A stretch of DNA of 64,000 nucleotides from Charina bottae (taxonomy: Eukaryota; Chordata; Lepidosauria; Squamata; Charinaidae). The DNA lies in the NCBI GenBank assembly GCA_023362775.1, contig JALMGJ010000002.1:57134914-57198913 (forward strand), read 5' to 3'. The position numbers and the translations under genes were made by a program. A model generated the notes under the pieces. The model saw only the letters and a list, made by a program, of their open reading frames with translations. It was not told the origin of the DNA and searched no databases. How positions within the stretch are numbered: the stretch's first letter is position 1; the number at the start of each line of letters is the position of its first letter. Of the stretch, positions 11,345 to 21,607 are shown piece by piece.

Positions 11345-11440
11345 GGGAGTGGGACTTGCTCTCGGTTTATATACCATGGCTTGTCCTGCTTGTGTTGGTG
11401 GAGGTGTTGTTCTCTCCTTAGGAGTTCCTTGACTGGGCTG

Positions 11441-11790
11441 TTATTTGCGACTTGGTTGATTGACTGAGTTAATAGTTCCTTGATTAAGGTATATTGTGCT
11501 GTTTGATTGTTCCTCTGGTGCTAATCCTGGTGTTAATCTTTGCATATCTGGGTGATGATTGCTGGCAAGGAGGTGTTCTGGTCTTCTGGCTTTTCTATTG
11601 TCTCTTATGAATGGTATGTAAATGTTGTTTACCTCTATGTGTCTGTCGATGGCTGCTTTGTCTGAGTGCCAAGCTTTCAGGAATTCTCTAGCATTTTTGG
11701 ACTTGGCTTGGTTTAAGATGCTCACAGTTTCCCAGTTGAAAGTATGGTTAAGTCTGTCCATGTGTTGTGAGATTAAGGAGTTTTCATCGT
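11441..11790 (-). pseudogene. PLE GIY-YIG C-terminal remainder
   Basis: After a frameshift the nuclease tail continues: an ENSLISQH-like segment, MDRLNHTFNWETVSILNQAK, NAREFLKAWHSDKAAIDRH and NNIYIPFI. The His-x-Phe-x-Trp and AREFLEAWHS patterns are normal for PLE nuclease tails. Coding content fades before the 3' non-coding end. Confidence 0.7.
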
Positions 11791-12530
11791 GTCTTCTGAC
11801 TGCTAGTTACTGTTCGTGGATGGTGTTCTGGTAGTCTTCTGTCGGTCAGTCCTACATAGTGGCTGCTACAGTCCTTACACTGTATGTTGTAGATAACTCC
11901 TGTTTTTTCTTCTTGGGCTACTGGGTCTTTTGGGTTACTTACGATGTTCTGAAGTGTTTTGGTTGGTTTGTGTGCCACGGTGATGCCGTGTGGTTGTAAC
12001 AGCCTATTAGTAGTTTCTGAGATGTTTCTGATGTATGGCAGTGTAATCCTTTTCATAGCTTCTGTTGGTTTTGCTGTGGTGGGTTGAGTGGTCAGGCACT
12101 TTTTGATAAAGTTGTGTGGGTATCCATTTTGCTGGAAGATGCTATATAAGTGGTCTATTTCCTTTTTCTGGTGTTCTGGGTTGCTGCAGTGCATTTGTGC
12201 TTGTCTGAATAGTGTTCTTACACAGCTCCTCTTGTGGGAGGTTGGGTTATTGCTTTGGTAGTGGAGTACTTGGTTAGTGTAGGTAGATTTCCGGTAGACT
12301 TGTGTTTTTAGAATACCATAATTTCCTCTACTGATGAGGATGTCCAAGAAGGGTCGTGTGTTGTTGTTTTCTTCTTCCCTTGTGAATTTTATTCCTTTGA
12401 AGATGTTGTTGATGGTTTCATGTGTTTCTTCCAGTTGATCCTTTTTTATTATGACAAAGGTGTCATCTACATACTGGATCCATACTTTGGGTTGTATGCG
12501 TTGGAGTGCTATCCTTTCTAGACGTTGCAT
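11784..12530 (-). pseudogene. PLE RT palm/thumb and GIY-YIG nuclease
   Basis: From the Met at 12530 the frame gives MQRLERIALQRIQPKVW, then the RT active site WIQYVDDTFVIIK and the primer-grip region RPFLDILISR. It then runs through a long thumb to the GIY-YIG nuclease (GVIYNIQCK...SHYVGLTD). The Cys-x2-Cys pair in CKDC is the zinc-like feature placed before the YVG half in animal PLEs. The frame breaks shortly after HYVGLTDRRLPEH. Confidence 0.8.
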
Positions 12531-12905
12531 TACAATGTCTGCTATGAGTCCATGATTCTGGGTATTTTGATCTTGGTGTATCTAGTTAGGTCATGTGTGT
12601 TACATAGAACTGCTGCCATGGATTCAATCGCTAGTGCTTGGTCTATGGATGTAAAGAGTGCCGTGACATCAAATGACACCATAATTTCATCTTCATCTAT
12701 TTTTAGGTCTTTGATTTTCTCGAAGCACTGTAGTGGGGAGTTGATAGAGTATTCGCTCTCCTCTGTGAGATGCCCAAGTTTTCTTGTAAGTTCTTTAGCT
12801 ATGTTGTATGTGGGGGTCCCTGGTAATGATACACAATTGGACGGAGTGGTATGTCGAGCTTGTGTATTTTGGGGCATCCGTAGAAGCGTGGGATGATGGG
12901 TCCAC
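12531..12905 (-). pseudogene. PLE reverse transcriptase, N-terminal part
   Basis: The frame includes YNIAKELTRKLGHLTEESEY, DEIMVSFDVTALFTSIDQAL and an MAAVLCNTHDLTRY segment. The FDV(T)ALF motif is the first catalytic aspartate region of PLE RTs. The frame ends in a stop after KIKIPRIMDS. The downstream RT resumes in another frame at NHGLIADIVMQRLE. The GS(P)-type loop expected between them is absent, so a short internal deletion with a frameshift is inferred. Confidence 0.75.
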
Positions 12906-12925
12906 TGCTTTTCATCTGCCTCTGT

Positions 12926-12977
12926 TCTTCTGTGTGTCTCTCTGTGTGTGTCTCTCTCTCTATGTGTGTGTGTAAGA
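12926..12977. repeat. TG/TC microsatellite beside the PLE
   Basis: Alternating TG and TC runs abut the truncated 5' side of the PLE. A similar TG run lies at the other side (11246-11263). Confidence 0.85.
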
Positions 12978-14026
12978 GAGAGTCACATTGATGAAAGTAG
13001 AATCAAAATGCAAGCCTTGCCCCTTTTCCATGTGTGTCATGACATCACATGTATATTCTCTAGAGCATGTTTCAATGCCCTTCCCATGGCAACTGTGGAT
13101 GGTTGATTTTACAAGACACCCTTTCTGCACAGTTGTCCCTGTACCTCTGATTAAACTGAAACCTCAAAAGATGTTGTTCTAAGGTATAGATTCTACAAGA
13201 AATTGTACTCCCTTCTAATCCAACCCTGCCTAGATGCTCTGACCAATTTGATTTAGAATTTTTCCTAAAAGAAAAACACCCTGAAATCACCTGTACAAAA
13301 TTGCCTGGGAGTGCAAGGAAATAAGGAATTTCAGGTGGCAATATCCAGCCAATGGAGGAGGAGAAAGGGGGAAGTAGCTGGCATGTTCACTAGCAAGGAA
13401 AACGCACAATGGAAATCAAGGCCAGCCAAAGCAGTAGGAAGTGAAGAAACAGACTGGGCCATATGGACCAGTACAAAGGAGATCCAACCCCGGAAGATGA
13501 ATCAAGTAGCAAGGTGGAGGACAAAAAAGAAACTTCTACTTTAACTTTGCAGATCCACCTGTTTGATATGGCTACTCTATAGGAGAGGGGCAGAGTTCAG
13601 TCTATTTAATAACTACTTAGACAACTCTGGGAAGGGAATGACCTGGAGTATATAAGTGTGTAAGAGTGAAGGCAATTTTCTAGTTATTAGCACAAATCTT
13701 TGTGGGGCAAGAGGGAAATAAGTCATTAGATTCAGTAGTGATACTTGATATTATACTTACACCTACGTGGTAGAGTTTAATAATCTGTATACCTGTATAA
13801 TTGTTTGATTATTATTGTGGAAATAAAATTGTTCACAATCCAGATTAAACTCTAGATTAAAAAGGGAGAGGAGGTAGAAATTATTTTTAGTATTCCATAC
13901 CATATAGGTGTATGCAGCAGAACCCTATTAAAGGAAACATGAATAGGAACTAGAAAGAGTCCTGCAGAACTCTTGCAAAAATGTCTTTCCAAGATCAGGA
14001 GGAGGCTCTACTTTAATACAGGGGCT
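12978..14026. other. No gene recognised
   Basis: Small frames only, without motifs. No repeat ends were found until the BovB duplication at 14027. Confidence 0.45.
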
Positions 14027-14036
14027 ACATATTGAC

Positions 14037-14318
14037 TATATTCAGTACATTCAGATACTGAAGCTGAAGCTCAAATACTTTGGCCACCTAATGCGAAGAG
14101 AGGACTCACTGGAAAAGACCCTGATGCTGGGAAAGACTGAAGGCAAAAGGAGAAGGGGACGGCAGAGGATGAGATGGTTAGATAGCATCACTGATGTAAT
14201 GAACATGAATTTGAGTAAACTCCGAGAGACAGTGGAGGACAGGAAGGCCTGGCTTGCTATGGTCCATGGGGTCACGAAGAGTCGGACACGACTTAACGAC
14301 TGAACAGCAACAACAACA
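14037..14318 (+). mobile_element. 5'-truncated BovB 3' end with 10-bp TSD
   Basis: BovB homology starts at about 14052 and ends at the GTCACGAAGAGTCGGACACG signature plus an (ACA)n-like tail. ACATATTGAC occurs at 14027-14036 and again at 14319-14328. Fifteen bases between the first duplication and clear BovB homology are unexplained filler. The frame still reads KYFGHLMRREDSLEKTLMLG-like sequence. Confidence 0.85.
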
Positions 14319-14328
14319 ACATATTGAC

Positions 14329-16799
14329 ATGTCCAGGTAATCATCTGAAGTTACGCTTGCCTCAAGTAAGACTTTACTTTTGCCAAAATATGGAGGAAAA
14401 TAATGGCACATAAAAATAAATCACAATCTATTTTGGCTCATTTTAGCCTTAAAATAATTGCAAATGCTTTAAGTTATTTAAACTTCTTTCCTTCTTAAAC
14501 TTCTCAATTCTTCCCTACCTTCTCCTATAAGAAGTCAAACACCTACATCTCCTGTTGTTTTGGGGAAAGGAGGAGGCAACCAGCATCTGAGGATGGCTTG
14601 GCAAGTAGGCTGCCGGCTTTGAATCAATTTTGGATAATGGTTTTGTCACGAACACATTCTCTGGGCAGAGAAGGGTCTAAATCCCATGATTTAGGCAGGA
14701 AATAATGATTCACTAAAACAAGCATACTTACAAAATATTAGGTTGCTTCATATGAAGAATCTCTCTGGCCACTAGACATTGGAGACAAATAACTGAGGAT
14801 CATCTTTGCCTTCATGCTGGACTAAATTATTGTTGGTCTCTTCTGGTCCAGTGTACTTACATTCTTTTCTCTCTGAAATAATTATCTTTTTCTTTAGGCC
14901 TAGTTTTGATTTCTTTTTTAAGAAGTGCTTAGTTATTAGTGATGGTCTTAAAATGCAATTTATCAAACTATTGTTTCAGTAAAAGAAGAGGAACATTACC
15001 CTCTAGAGAGACATCTTTCATTAAACCTTACAAAGACCTTAAGCATCTTACACCCCATTTATCATTCCTGTGCTTTTCCCCTTTCAATCTGCGGCTGCCG
15101 TTGCTCTCATCCGCCAGAGTTTAGAAAACAGCAGGAAGCAGCTCACGGAAGAAATGGGCTGCATTGTTACCAGGATAACTGAAAACTCCTCTTGCATTAA
15201 ATGGCAAGACAATTCATAGCAAAATTGTAGGTCTGCGGTCCTGTTGGCTGAAGGCATGTTTCTACAAAGAGCTGCAATGCAGGCAAAGTTGACCTGTGCA
15301 GCCACTTGACACTAAAAAGCACTTGAGAGTGATTTGCATATCACAAATGAAAGCATCCATTTTAATGAGAACCACTGGCTGCTCTGGATTCTGGCCAGAC
15401 AGACTGTAGGGCAAGGGACAGTTACATAATATAGTTTATTATGAACTCCTAGAGTGTAACCTCCACCCCTCTTACATCCCCACAGGTCCAGCCTGCATGA
15501 TTTCTAACCTGAAACAGCCCTTCTTCCATTTCACATCCCATTTACAGGCCACAAATAATGGTGCATTGGGAGATTTTGAGATCCTACAAAACTGAAGATA
15601 AACATTATATTTCAGAAACTTTAGCTCAAATCTTACTTTTTATCTGGCCAAGGTTTCACTTCCACCAGGTTCATAAGTCTGTGATTTAAGATTCCTCAAA
15701 GGATTTATTTCTTTTAAAGGGAGAGGGAAATTTTATTCAGGCTGCTTCATAAAACAGCTTCAGTGTGATACAGTTTTTTGTGTCTTACAATTTGATAAGA
15801 AATCCTATGTTTTGCACGGAACTTTACTACTGAGTGCAGCCAGGATTTTCCCCTTCCCCTGATGATTCAGTATCATTCTCCCATTGGCTTTAGTTTTGAG
15901 TTAACTCAGCTAGTCAGAGAGCATGCACTGGCCAGGATGTCACAGTCCTATACAGTCTGATCGAACTGTTTCTTACATCCTTATACACCCACTCCTCATA
16001 TAGAAACTACCTTGGTTAATGACCATTTGCAAATACAATGGTAATTAACAGTAATAAAAAATTCATTTTCTGACCATTGAATACATTTACGACCAAATAT
16101 TGTGCATCTGACAACAATGCATGCCACAGTGAGAGTAATGCTGGCGTAGCTGTTCGAGAGAACTTTATTTGAATGAGATGGCAGCAACCAGTGATCTTCC
16201 CTCTCTGTCAGTCATGTGTTCACTTAGTGACCATTTCACTTAACCAAGTTGTTGGAACAGAACTTGGTTGCTAAATGAGGAGTGGGTGCAGTTAGTTTAT
16301 TTATTTAAGACATTTATATGGCAAACTTACGTTTATTTTACATGGCTAGTTTCTTTCACCTCACTGTCTCACTACAGTATACACTAGTGTGAACAAAACC
16401 CCTCTCTTGAAATTGTTAATGGAACCACCTGGTTGCTTTCAAAGCCATTCCTGGCTGTTTCGGCATATACAGTATGTGCTCGTGCAGCCACTTTGCTGAG
16501 GATCCCAGCAGAAGTGTGGTCTGTGTACCAACAATTGTGTGGTCTGTGTACCAACTTTTTGAAGCAGCTGCATGAACCTTGCAAAAGACCTGGCCACCTT
16601 AATGATCTGAAGAGGGGTGTTTCATTCTTGCCAGCCCCACATTTTGAAACCCCCTTTTAAATGTTTTCAACCAACCCAGTTTTTACCTAAGCAATTGGGA
16701 ATTTTTCTAGCTGTGATTCTTTTAAAAAATGGTGCAGAATCATCAAAAGGACACTCACTTTGAGTTTTAAAAAAGATTTTCCAGGTGTAGACTCCCATT
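14329..16799. other. No gene recognised; possible conserved non-coding stretch
   Basis: No coding motif or repeat end was recognised. The stretch 15080-15420 differs in composition, with higher GC and homeodomain/POU-like words such as ATTTGCATATCA and CATTTTAATGAG, so it could be a conserved element. A short duplication of TGTGGTCTGTGTACCAAC lies at 16514-16557. Confidence 0.35.
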
Positions 16800-17048
16800 T
16801 CAGCTACAGATCCTTCAGACAGTCATTTGTACCCTATGATTGGACTATTGCAATGTGCTTTATGTGGAGCAGCCCTTGAATACTATCTGGAAGCTACAGC
16901 TGGTTCAAATTGCAGTGCCATGGGCAGTAAAGGGCACTTCTCATTATGCCTGTGTATCATAACTGCTTCATGAACTGCACTGGTTACCGGTTGGCTTCCA
17001 AGTGCAATTCAAGGTGTTGCTCCTCATCAATGAAATCCTTCATAGCAT

Positions 17049-17402
17049 TGTTGTTGTTTATTCATTCAGTCGCTTCCGACTCTTCATGACTTCATGGACC
17101 AGCCCACGCCATAGCTTCCTGTCGGCCATCGCCATCCCCAGCTCCCTCACGGTCGAGTCCGTCACCTCCAGAATATCATCCATCCATCTTGCCCTTGGTC
17201 GGCCCCTCTTTCTTTTGCCTTCCACTTTCCCTAGCATCAGCATCTTCTCCAGGGTATCCTGTCTTCTCATTATGTGGCCAAAGTACTTTAGTTTTGCCTT
17301 TAATATCATTCCCTCAAGTGAGCAGTCTGGCTTTATTTCCTGGAGTATGGACTGGTTTGATCTTCTTGCAGTCCAAGGCACTCTCCGAATTTTCCTCCAA
17401 CA
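17049..17402 (-). mobile_element. 5'-truncated BovB copy with 12-bp TSD inside L2
   Basis: CCTTCATAGCAT at 17037-17048 and 17403-17414 flank 354 bases of BovB 3' end in reverse orientation. The minus strand reads WTARRSNQSILQEIKPDC, LKYFGHIMRRQDTLEK and GKRKRGRPRARWMDDI without a stop until the natural end. This is a textbook target-primed, 5'-truncated insertion, younger than the L2 it interrupts. Confidence 0.92.
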
Positions 17403-17784
17403 CCTTCATAGCATAGAGCCTGGTTATTTGAGGGACCACCAGTCTCCAATTGTTTCTGCCCATCCAGTATGATTGGGCAGAGTGGGAGTGCTCCAGGTCC
17501 CTTCAATTAAACATTGTCAGCTTGCGGGATCGTGGAAGTGTGCCTTCTCTGTCACTGCACCTGCCTTCTGGAACAGAATCCCCCAGAGATACATATGGCT
17601 CCCACCCTCCAAATGCTCTGAAAGTTCCTGAAGACCTGGCTCTGTTCCCAGGCTTGGGATTAAGGTGTTTGTAGCACTCAGGCAATTTTTTTCCTGGATG
17701 TTATTTTATTCTTGTCTGGGTGGTCATATTCTTTTTTGATCATGTCTTCTTTTACATATTGTAAACTGCCCAGAGTCTTTTTGG

Positions 17785-17788
<4 letters not shown>

Positions 17789-17815
<27 letters not shown>
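17789..17815. repeat. (CAAT)n tail of the L2
   Basis: About six tandem CAAT units at the L2 3' end. Confidence 0.85.
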
Positions 17816-17818
<3 letters not shown>

Positions 17819-20129
17819 ATGTTTCCACCCACTTTTAGGAATATTGTGGATGTATGGAAAAGGTCCCATAGCTAGAGAGAAAATTCACTCTGAATGTCTA
17901 ATTTCAGGGTGAGATAAAACTGAAGCTTTAGACTAAAGCTGATGATATCACATTCTCATAAATTTAATAAAGCTTTAAAATTAATTATATTCTTAGCTCC
18001 TACAACTGTTCCACAGAGATCAAACATTCATTATGAGAGCTATTGGTGAATTTCCTTGAAGTACTACTCTATACAACAATCACAGGTGTGCAAATACACT
18101 AAAGACTACTTGGCACATTATACATCAGGGATAGCCTGAATTTACTACTACGTTGTACCCTTGACCCTCAAGAAACAAGGCTGCAAAACTAATCTTGGCT
18201 TTCTAGCATGAGCCCTTTAGGATGTGATCAGAACTTAGTGATCACAGAAATCAATTGTGCCGAATCAAACATCATATTAAATGCATATTTAACACTAAAA
18301 ACATTCCTAAAGCCTATAAAGTTTTTTTTATCTGTTGTAACCTTAAGCAGTTGTGTGTCATACTAAACGTATCCATGGTTCATTATTATGACAGCAAAAT
18401 CCATATTTTGACATGTGACAGCCTGCTATTGCCTATGCCTCTTTAGTATCCTGCTTGTAGCCACCCAAGCAGACATGTTATTCTTTAAGTTAAGGTTCAA
18501 AGCCTGAGAGTAGGCTAGATAACACATATCCTCATAGGCAGCATTTTACATAGTAGAAGTGAGGGGCTGCTGAGCTGGCAGATTAAAAAAAAAGGTTATG
18601 TGTAACACTATTGGGGGAAGTAAAGATGGAGTCTAAACAGTTTTGGCTGTTAAGCTTCTTGAATGGTTAGTATGGGGGCATCTGAAGCCTCCAGAAGTGG
18701 AAAGGGTCAGGAGAAGCCTGTCAAAGAAAAGCACCATGGGACAAAATCTACCTAGTAGAGAAAGTCTCTGTAGGGGAGGCTGAAGACCACGGTGGGAAAG
18801 ACCAAGTCCTATCAGAAGGAAAGCCTGAGCCAGCCTGAGAAAGAAAGAGAATGCCAGCCACTAAAATTAGTCCCTTCTTTATCTTCAGATCTGAAGTCAG
18901 AAGGACATGGAGACACAGAAGTAGCAACCCTTGTATTTAGCTGATACACCAGCCATACACATAACAAGGTAGACTTCATTAGATGCAGGAACTTAATTTT
19001 GCCAGTAGAGAAGTAGCACCTCAGCAATGCTTAGCCACAATTAGGTTCCTTTCTTCTTCTGTAGAAGAAAACTGTCCCCTTTAAAAAAAGCCTGGGCAGT
19101 TGCTTGCAACTCTAGCTGCAGTTTATTGCTGCTATCAGTCAGGAAGTAGAAGACCCGAGAGATGACTTTGGGCATATCTAGATGTAAATTATTCTTGCAA
19201 AGGAATGCTGACTCAAACCAAAAGTAGAAGCTTGTTTTAATTGCTTTGTGTGTTAACAAAATAAACAAACAAACAAAAATTCACACGTGCCATTGGATGT
19301 GCTGTGACTTGCATCCTGTGGATCTAGAAAAGCCTGTGAGATCCTAATTAGAAAGGCAGAAGGCAAAGGAAGAATGGGACATGTAGCTTCTGTTAGGTAC
19401 TGGAAAGGGTACTTGTATTGGGTATCCAGATTGAGCCAGTATAGTCCAAAATTCTTATTAGAAAATGGAAGTTTGGTCCTACAGTGCTTGATAGGGGCTT
19501 TATCACAATAAATTAACCTCTAGGCAATCTTTCCTTTATAATTAGTTGGAGGTGACAATAGAAACAAAGTCTTTTCCACTTCCCAATTCTCCAGGAGATG
19601 CTTGATATGCATAGTTTTTGAGCAAATGATCTTTTGTGCAAAATTTATTTTCCATACTTTGGCAAATGACAAAATATTGTGTGAAATTCTGTCTCTCTTT
19701 CTCTTTCTGGGTTTTATAGCAAGTGCTTCAAATCATAGTTAGATGATAATTGATTTTGTCATGAAGTTATATGGAATTACATTCCTTTCCAGGCTCTGCC
19801 TTTTTTCCCCCTTCCTTGTTTAATAGTGTGATTTATTTTAATGGCCATAATGTATTCTGGCAAAATCCATTTAAATTTCTAATATCTATATTGAATGTCT
19901 CTAACCTAGTCATTTTTTTAAAACTATCTGGGAGCACCAGACTGATGACAAATGAGGCTTATAGCTTGTTTCATGAATCAAATCCTTTTCAAAATTTATA
20001 ATAAATTTTAATATCCATTTCTTATCCAAGATAAGAAGTGTGCAGCCTTTTGAGCTTTTTCCCCCCCGTGGAATCTTAGTGAGCAGATTTGTTAATAGAC
20101 GGTTCATCTTCTTACATGTTTGTTCCTAG
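17816..20129. other. No gene recognised
   Basis: Short motif-free frames only. The stretch ends at a candidate splice acceptor at 20128-20129. Confidence 0.45.
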
Positions 20130-20250
20130 GAGATGTTCTTCTGGTACACAACCAGGTCTAACTGTATCCAACAGGGCCACCATGGAATCAAGATCTAAAT
20201 CAGAAAGCTGCAGTGGTTCAGAAAATACTGTTGCTAGCTTAGCTGAAAAG
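20130..20250 (+). CDS. Candidate host exon, protein not recognised
   Basis: The block starts after an acceptor-like stretch (CTTACATGTTTGTTCCTAG) and ends at AAG|GTATCT, a good donor. Its 121 bases hold one leading base plus 40 codons without a stop. The peptide is Ser-rich and hydrophilic (CSSGTQPGLTVSNRATMES, then SKSESCSGSENTVASLAEK), unlike the AT-driven frames around it. Inside is GCCACCATGG (20176-20185), a perfect Kozak context, so this could also be an alternative first coding exon. I cannot name the gene. An L1 sits only 190 bases downstream, as in an intron. Chance is not excluded for one short exon. Confidence 0.4.
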
Positions 20251-20440
20251 GTATCTAGAGATCTCAGGACTTGGCTATTCTTAGTAGAAATAGGAATTCT
20301 TCACGATAGCATTGAATTGATGTTTTAGGAGAAAAAAATATATAAATATGCTAGTTTGTTTTCAGGCTAATGTGAACCATTTCTGAGCACATTCTCTCCC
20401 CTTTTCTTATATTTTCTTACTTGTTGAAACTTACTAGTCT

Positions 20441-21607
20441 ACTTTCACTTCCGGGTTCTGGTCGGAGCACAGCGAAGAACTGGGGCTCCTTAGCCTCGAT
20501 TCCACGGCTAAGCTGTTTGCAGCGATTTGGGAGAAGAAATCGCTGGAAAAATCACACTCGAAGAGAGTGTGATCGGAAGATTAACCACAAAGGGTCTCTG
20601 AAGTAAATGCCCTCCCCCGACTCCTGTAATTTCCACTGCGGGAGGAGGGAGATGGAGCAATGAAAGGAGACTGGGAAAAAAAACGGGGCTCTGCAGCAGC
20701 CGTGATTCTAACAGATAAGTAGCTGGCCCGACCAGGCTTTTAGTCACTTTTTTTTACTTTTAAACATTATTATTTTTTTATTAAGTGCTAAGATTTGTAT
20801 CTGGACTTGATTTATATTTGCTGGTGCTATATTTTTTTCTTGTTAATGGAAGAATAAACGGTGGGAAGAGAAGCTAAGTGGCTTTGCTAGAAGTGAAAGT
20901 GACTTTTACTATTATTTCAGTTTGGTTTGAGTTTTTTACTTATGGACAACTATTGGTATTTCTATTTTTGCTCTCTGGAATACTATATTAAAGCTTGGAT
21001 TTAAATGGAGTGATTAATACTTTATTTTTTAAGATTTTGATGTTGGGATTACTGAACCCTATTAAAAACTCTTTTATATATACAAGTTCCTCTTTTTCTT
21101 TTTGAACTTTGAACTCTGTTTGGATTTATTTTTCTGAAAAAGTCAAGTTATTTAACGTTTAATTTGGATTATTGGATTATTATATGGAAAGTAGAGGCTT
21201 TTTTACATGTCTCTAGCAACATTTTTTCTTTTTGACTTGTGGTTGGATTGAAGAATTACAAGTGGGAAGGTGAAACCCTGGGAATATTTACTATTCTTAT
21301 CTTTGATTTTGACTACAGGAGAACAAAAAGTCCTAGGCTTTTATCCTTTGAAACACTGTGGACTTTTATATATAAGGGATTATAAATGACCTAAGAGGAA
21401 AAATTTTAAAGGAGCCTAGTTCTCTCTTTCTTTTTCCTTAACCTTTTGGATATTTGTTTTTTCACCTTTTCTTTTTTCTTTTTATTATTTGTAAAAGAAT
21501 TTTTAATTTTTTTTTTAATTTTTTCCCCTTTTTTAAATAATTTTTGTTATATTGTTATATGGTGCTTTTTCCCCTTTTCTCCCTTTTTTCTTCTTTTTTG
21601 CAGGGCT
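20441..21607 (+). promoter_or_regulatory. L1 5' leader / promoter region
   Basis: The first 200 bases are the most GC-rich part of the element and begin ACTTTCACTTCCGGG, which contains ACTTCCGG (20447-20454), an exact ETS-type site in reverse. A row of perfect short inverted repeats follows (20464-20645, separate entry). The rest is T-rich, ending in a long pyrimidine tract and TTTTTTGCAG four bases before the ORF1 start. L1 leaders carry internal RNA polymerase II promoters; that role is inferred here. Confidence 0.65.
20464..20645 (+). promoter_or_regulatory. Chain of stem-loops in the L1 leader
   Basis: Perfect inverted repeats follow one another. GGAGC (20464-20468) pairs with GCTCC (20485-20489). 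CTTAGCC (20489-20495) pairs with GGCTAAG (20506-20512), AGCGATTT (20521-20528) with AAATCGCT (20537-20544), and ATCACACTC (20551-20559) with GAGTGTGAT (20565-20573). CCTCCC (20611-20616) can pair with GGGAGG (20640-20645). The middle three are the strongest and do not overlap. A structured RNA leader is inferred; the function is unknown. Confidence 0.6.

Larger units (their letters stand above)
11240..12925 (-). mobile_element. Penelope-like element (PLE), truncated
   Basis: The minus strand encodes a reverse transcriptase with YVDD and a following GIY-YIG nuclease (GVIYNIQCKDCSSHYVGLTD), the combination that defines Penelope-like elements. The 5' side stops near 12925 next to a TG/TC microsatellite. 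The 3' side ends in a TG-rich run at 11246-11263, so the target may have been a TG repeat. The copy carries frameshifts and a missing stretch inside the RT. Near its 3' end lies a hammerhead-like motif, annotated separately. Confidence 0.85.
16800..17815 (+). mobile_element. L2 LINE 3' part, split by a BovB insertion
   Basis: Left part (to 17048): a degraded L2 C-terminal region equivalent to a HIDYCN...LYMGLPL pattern, then QFKVLLLINEILH. After the BovB insert the same L2 resumes at 17415 with EPGYLRDHQSP, CAFSVTAPAFWNRIP and the 3' end TGTAAACTGCCCAGAGTC, then a CAAT microsatellite (17789-17815). The two halves align with consecutive parts of the L2 copies at 41 and 62 kb. Confidence 0.75.

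Noticed and set aside
21446..21607. Upstream Met at 21446 as ORF1 start, with a hydrophobic leader peptide
   Set aside because: The stretch is a pyrimidine tract that codes for Phe/Leu runs. The Met at 21608 begins the hydrophilic ORF1 sequence.
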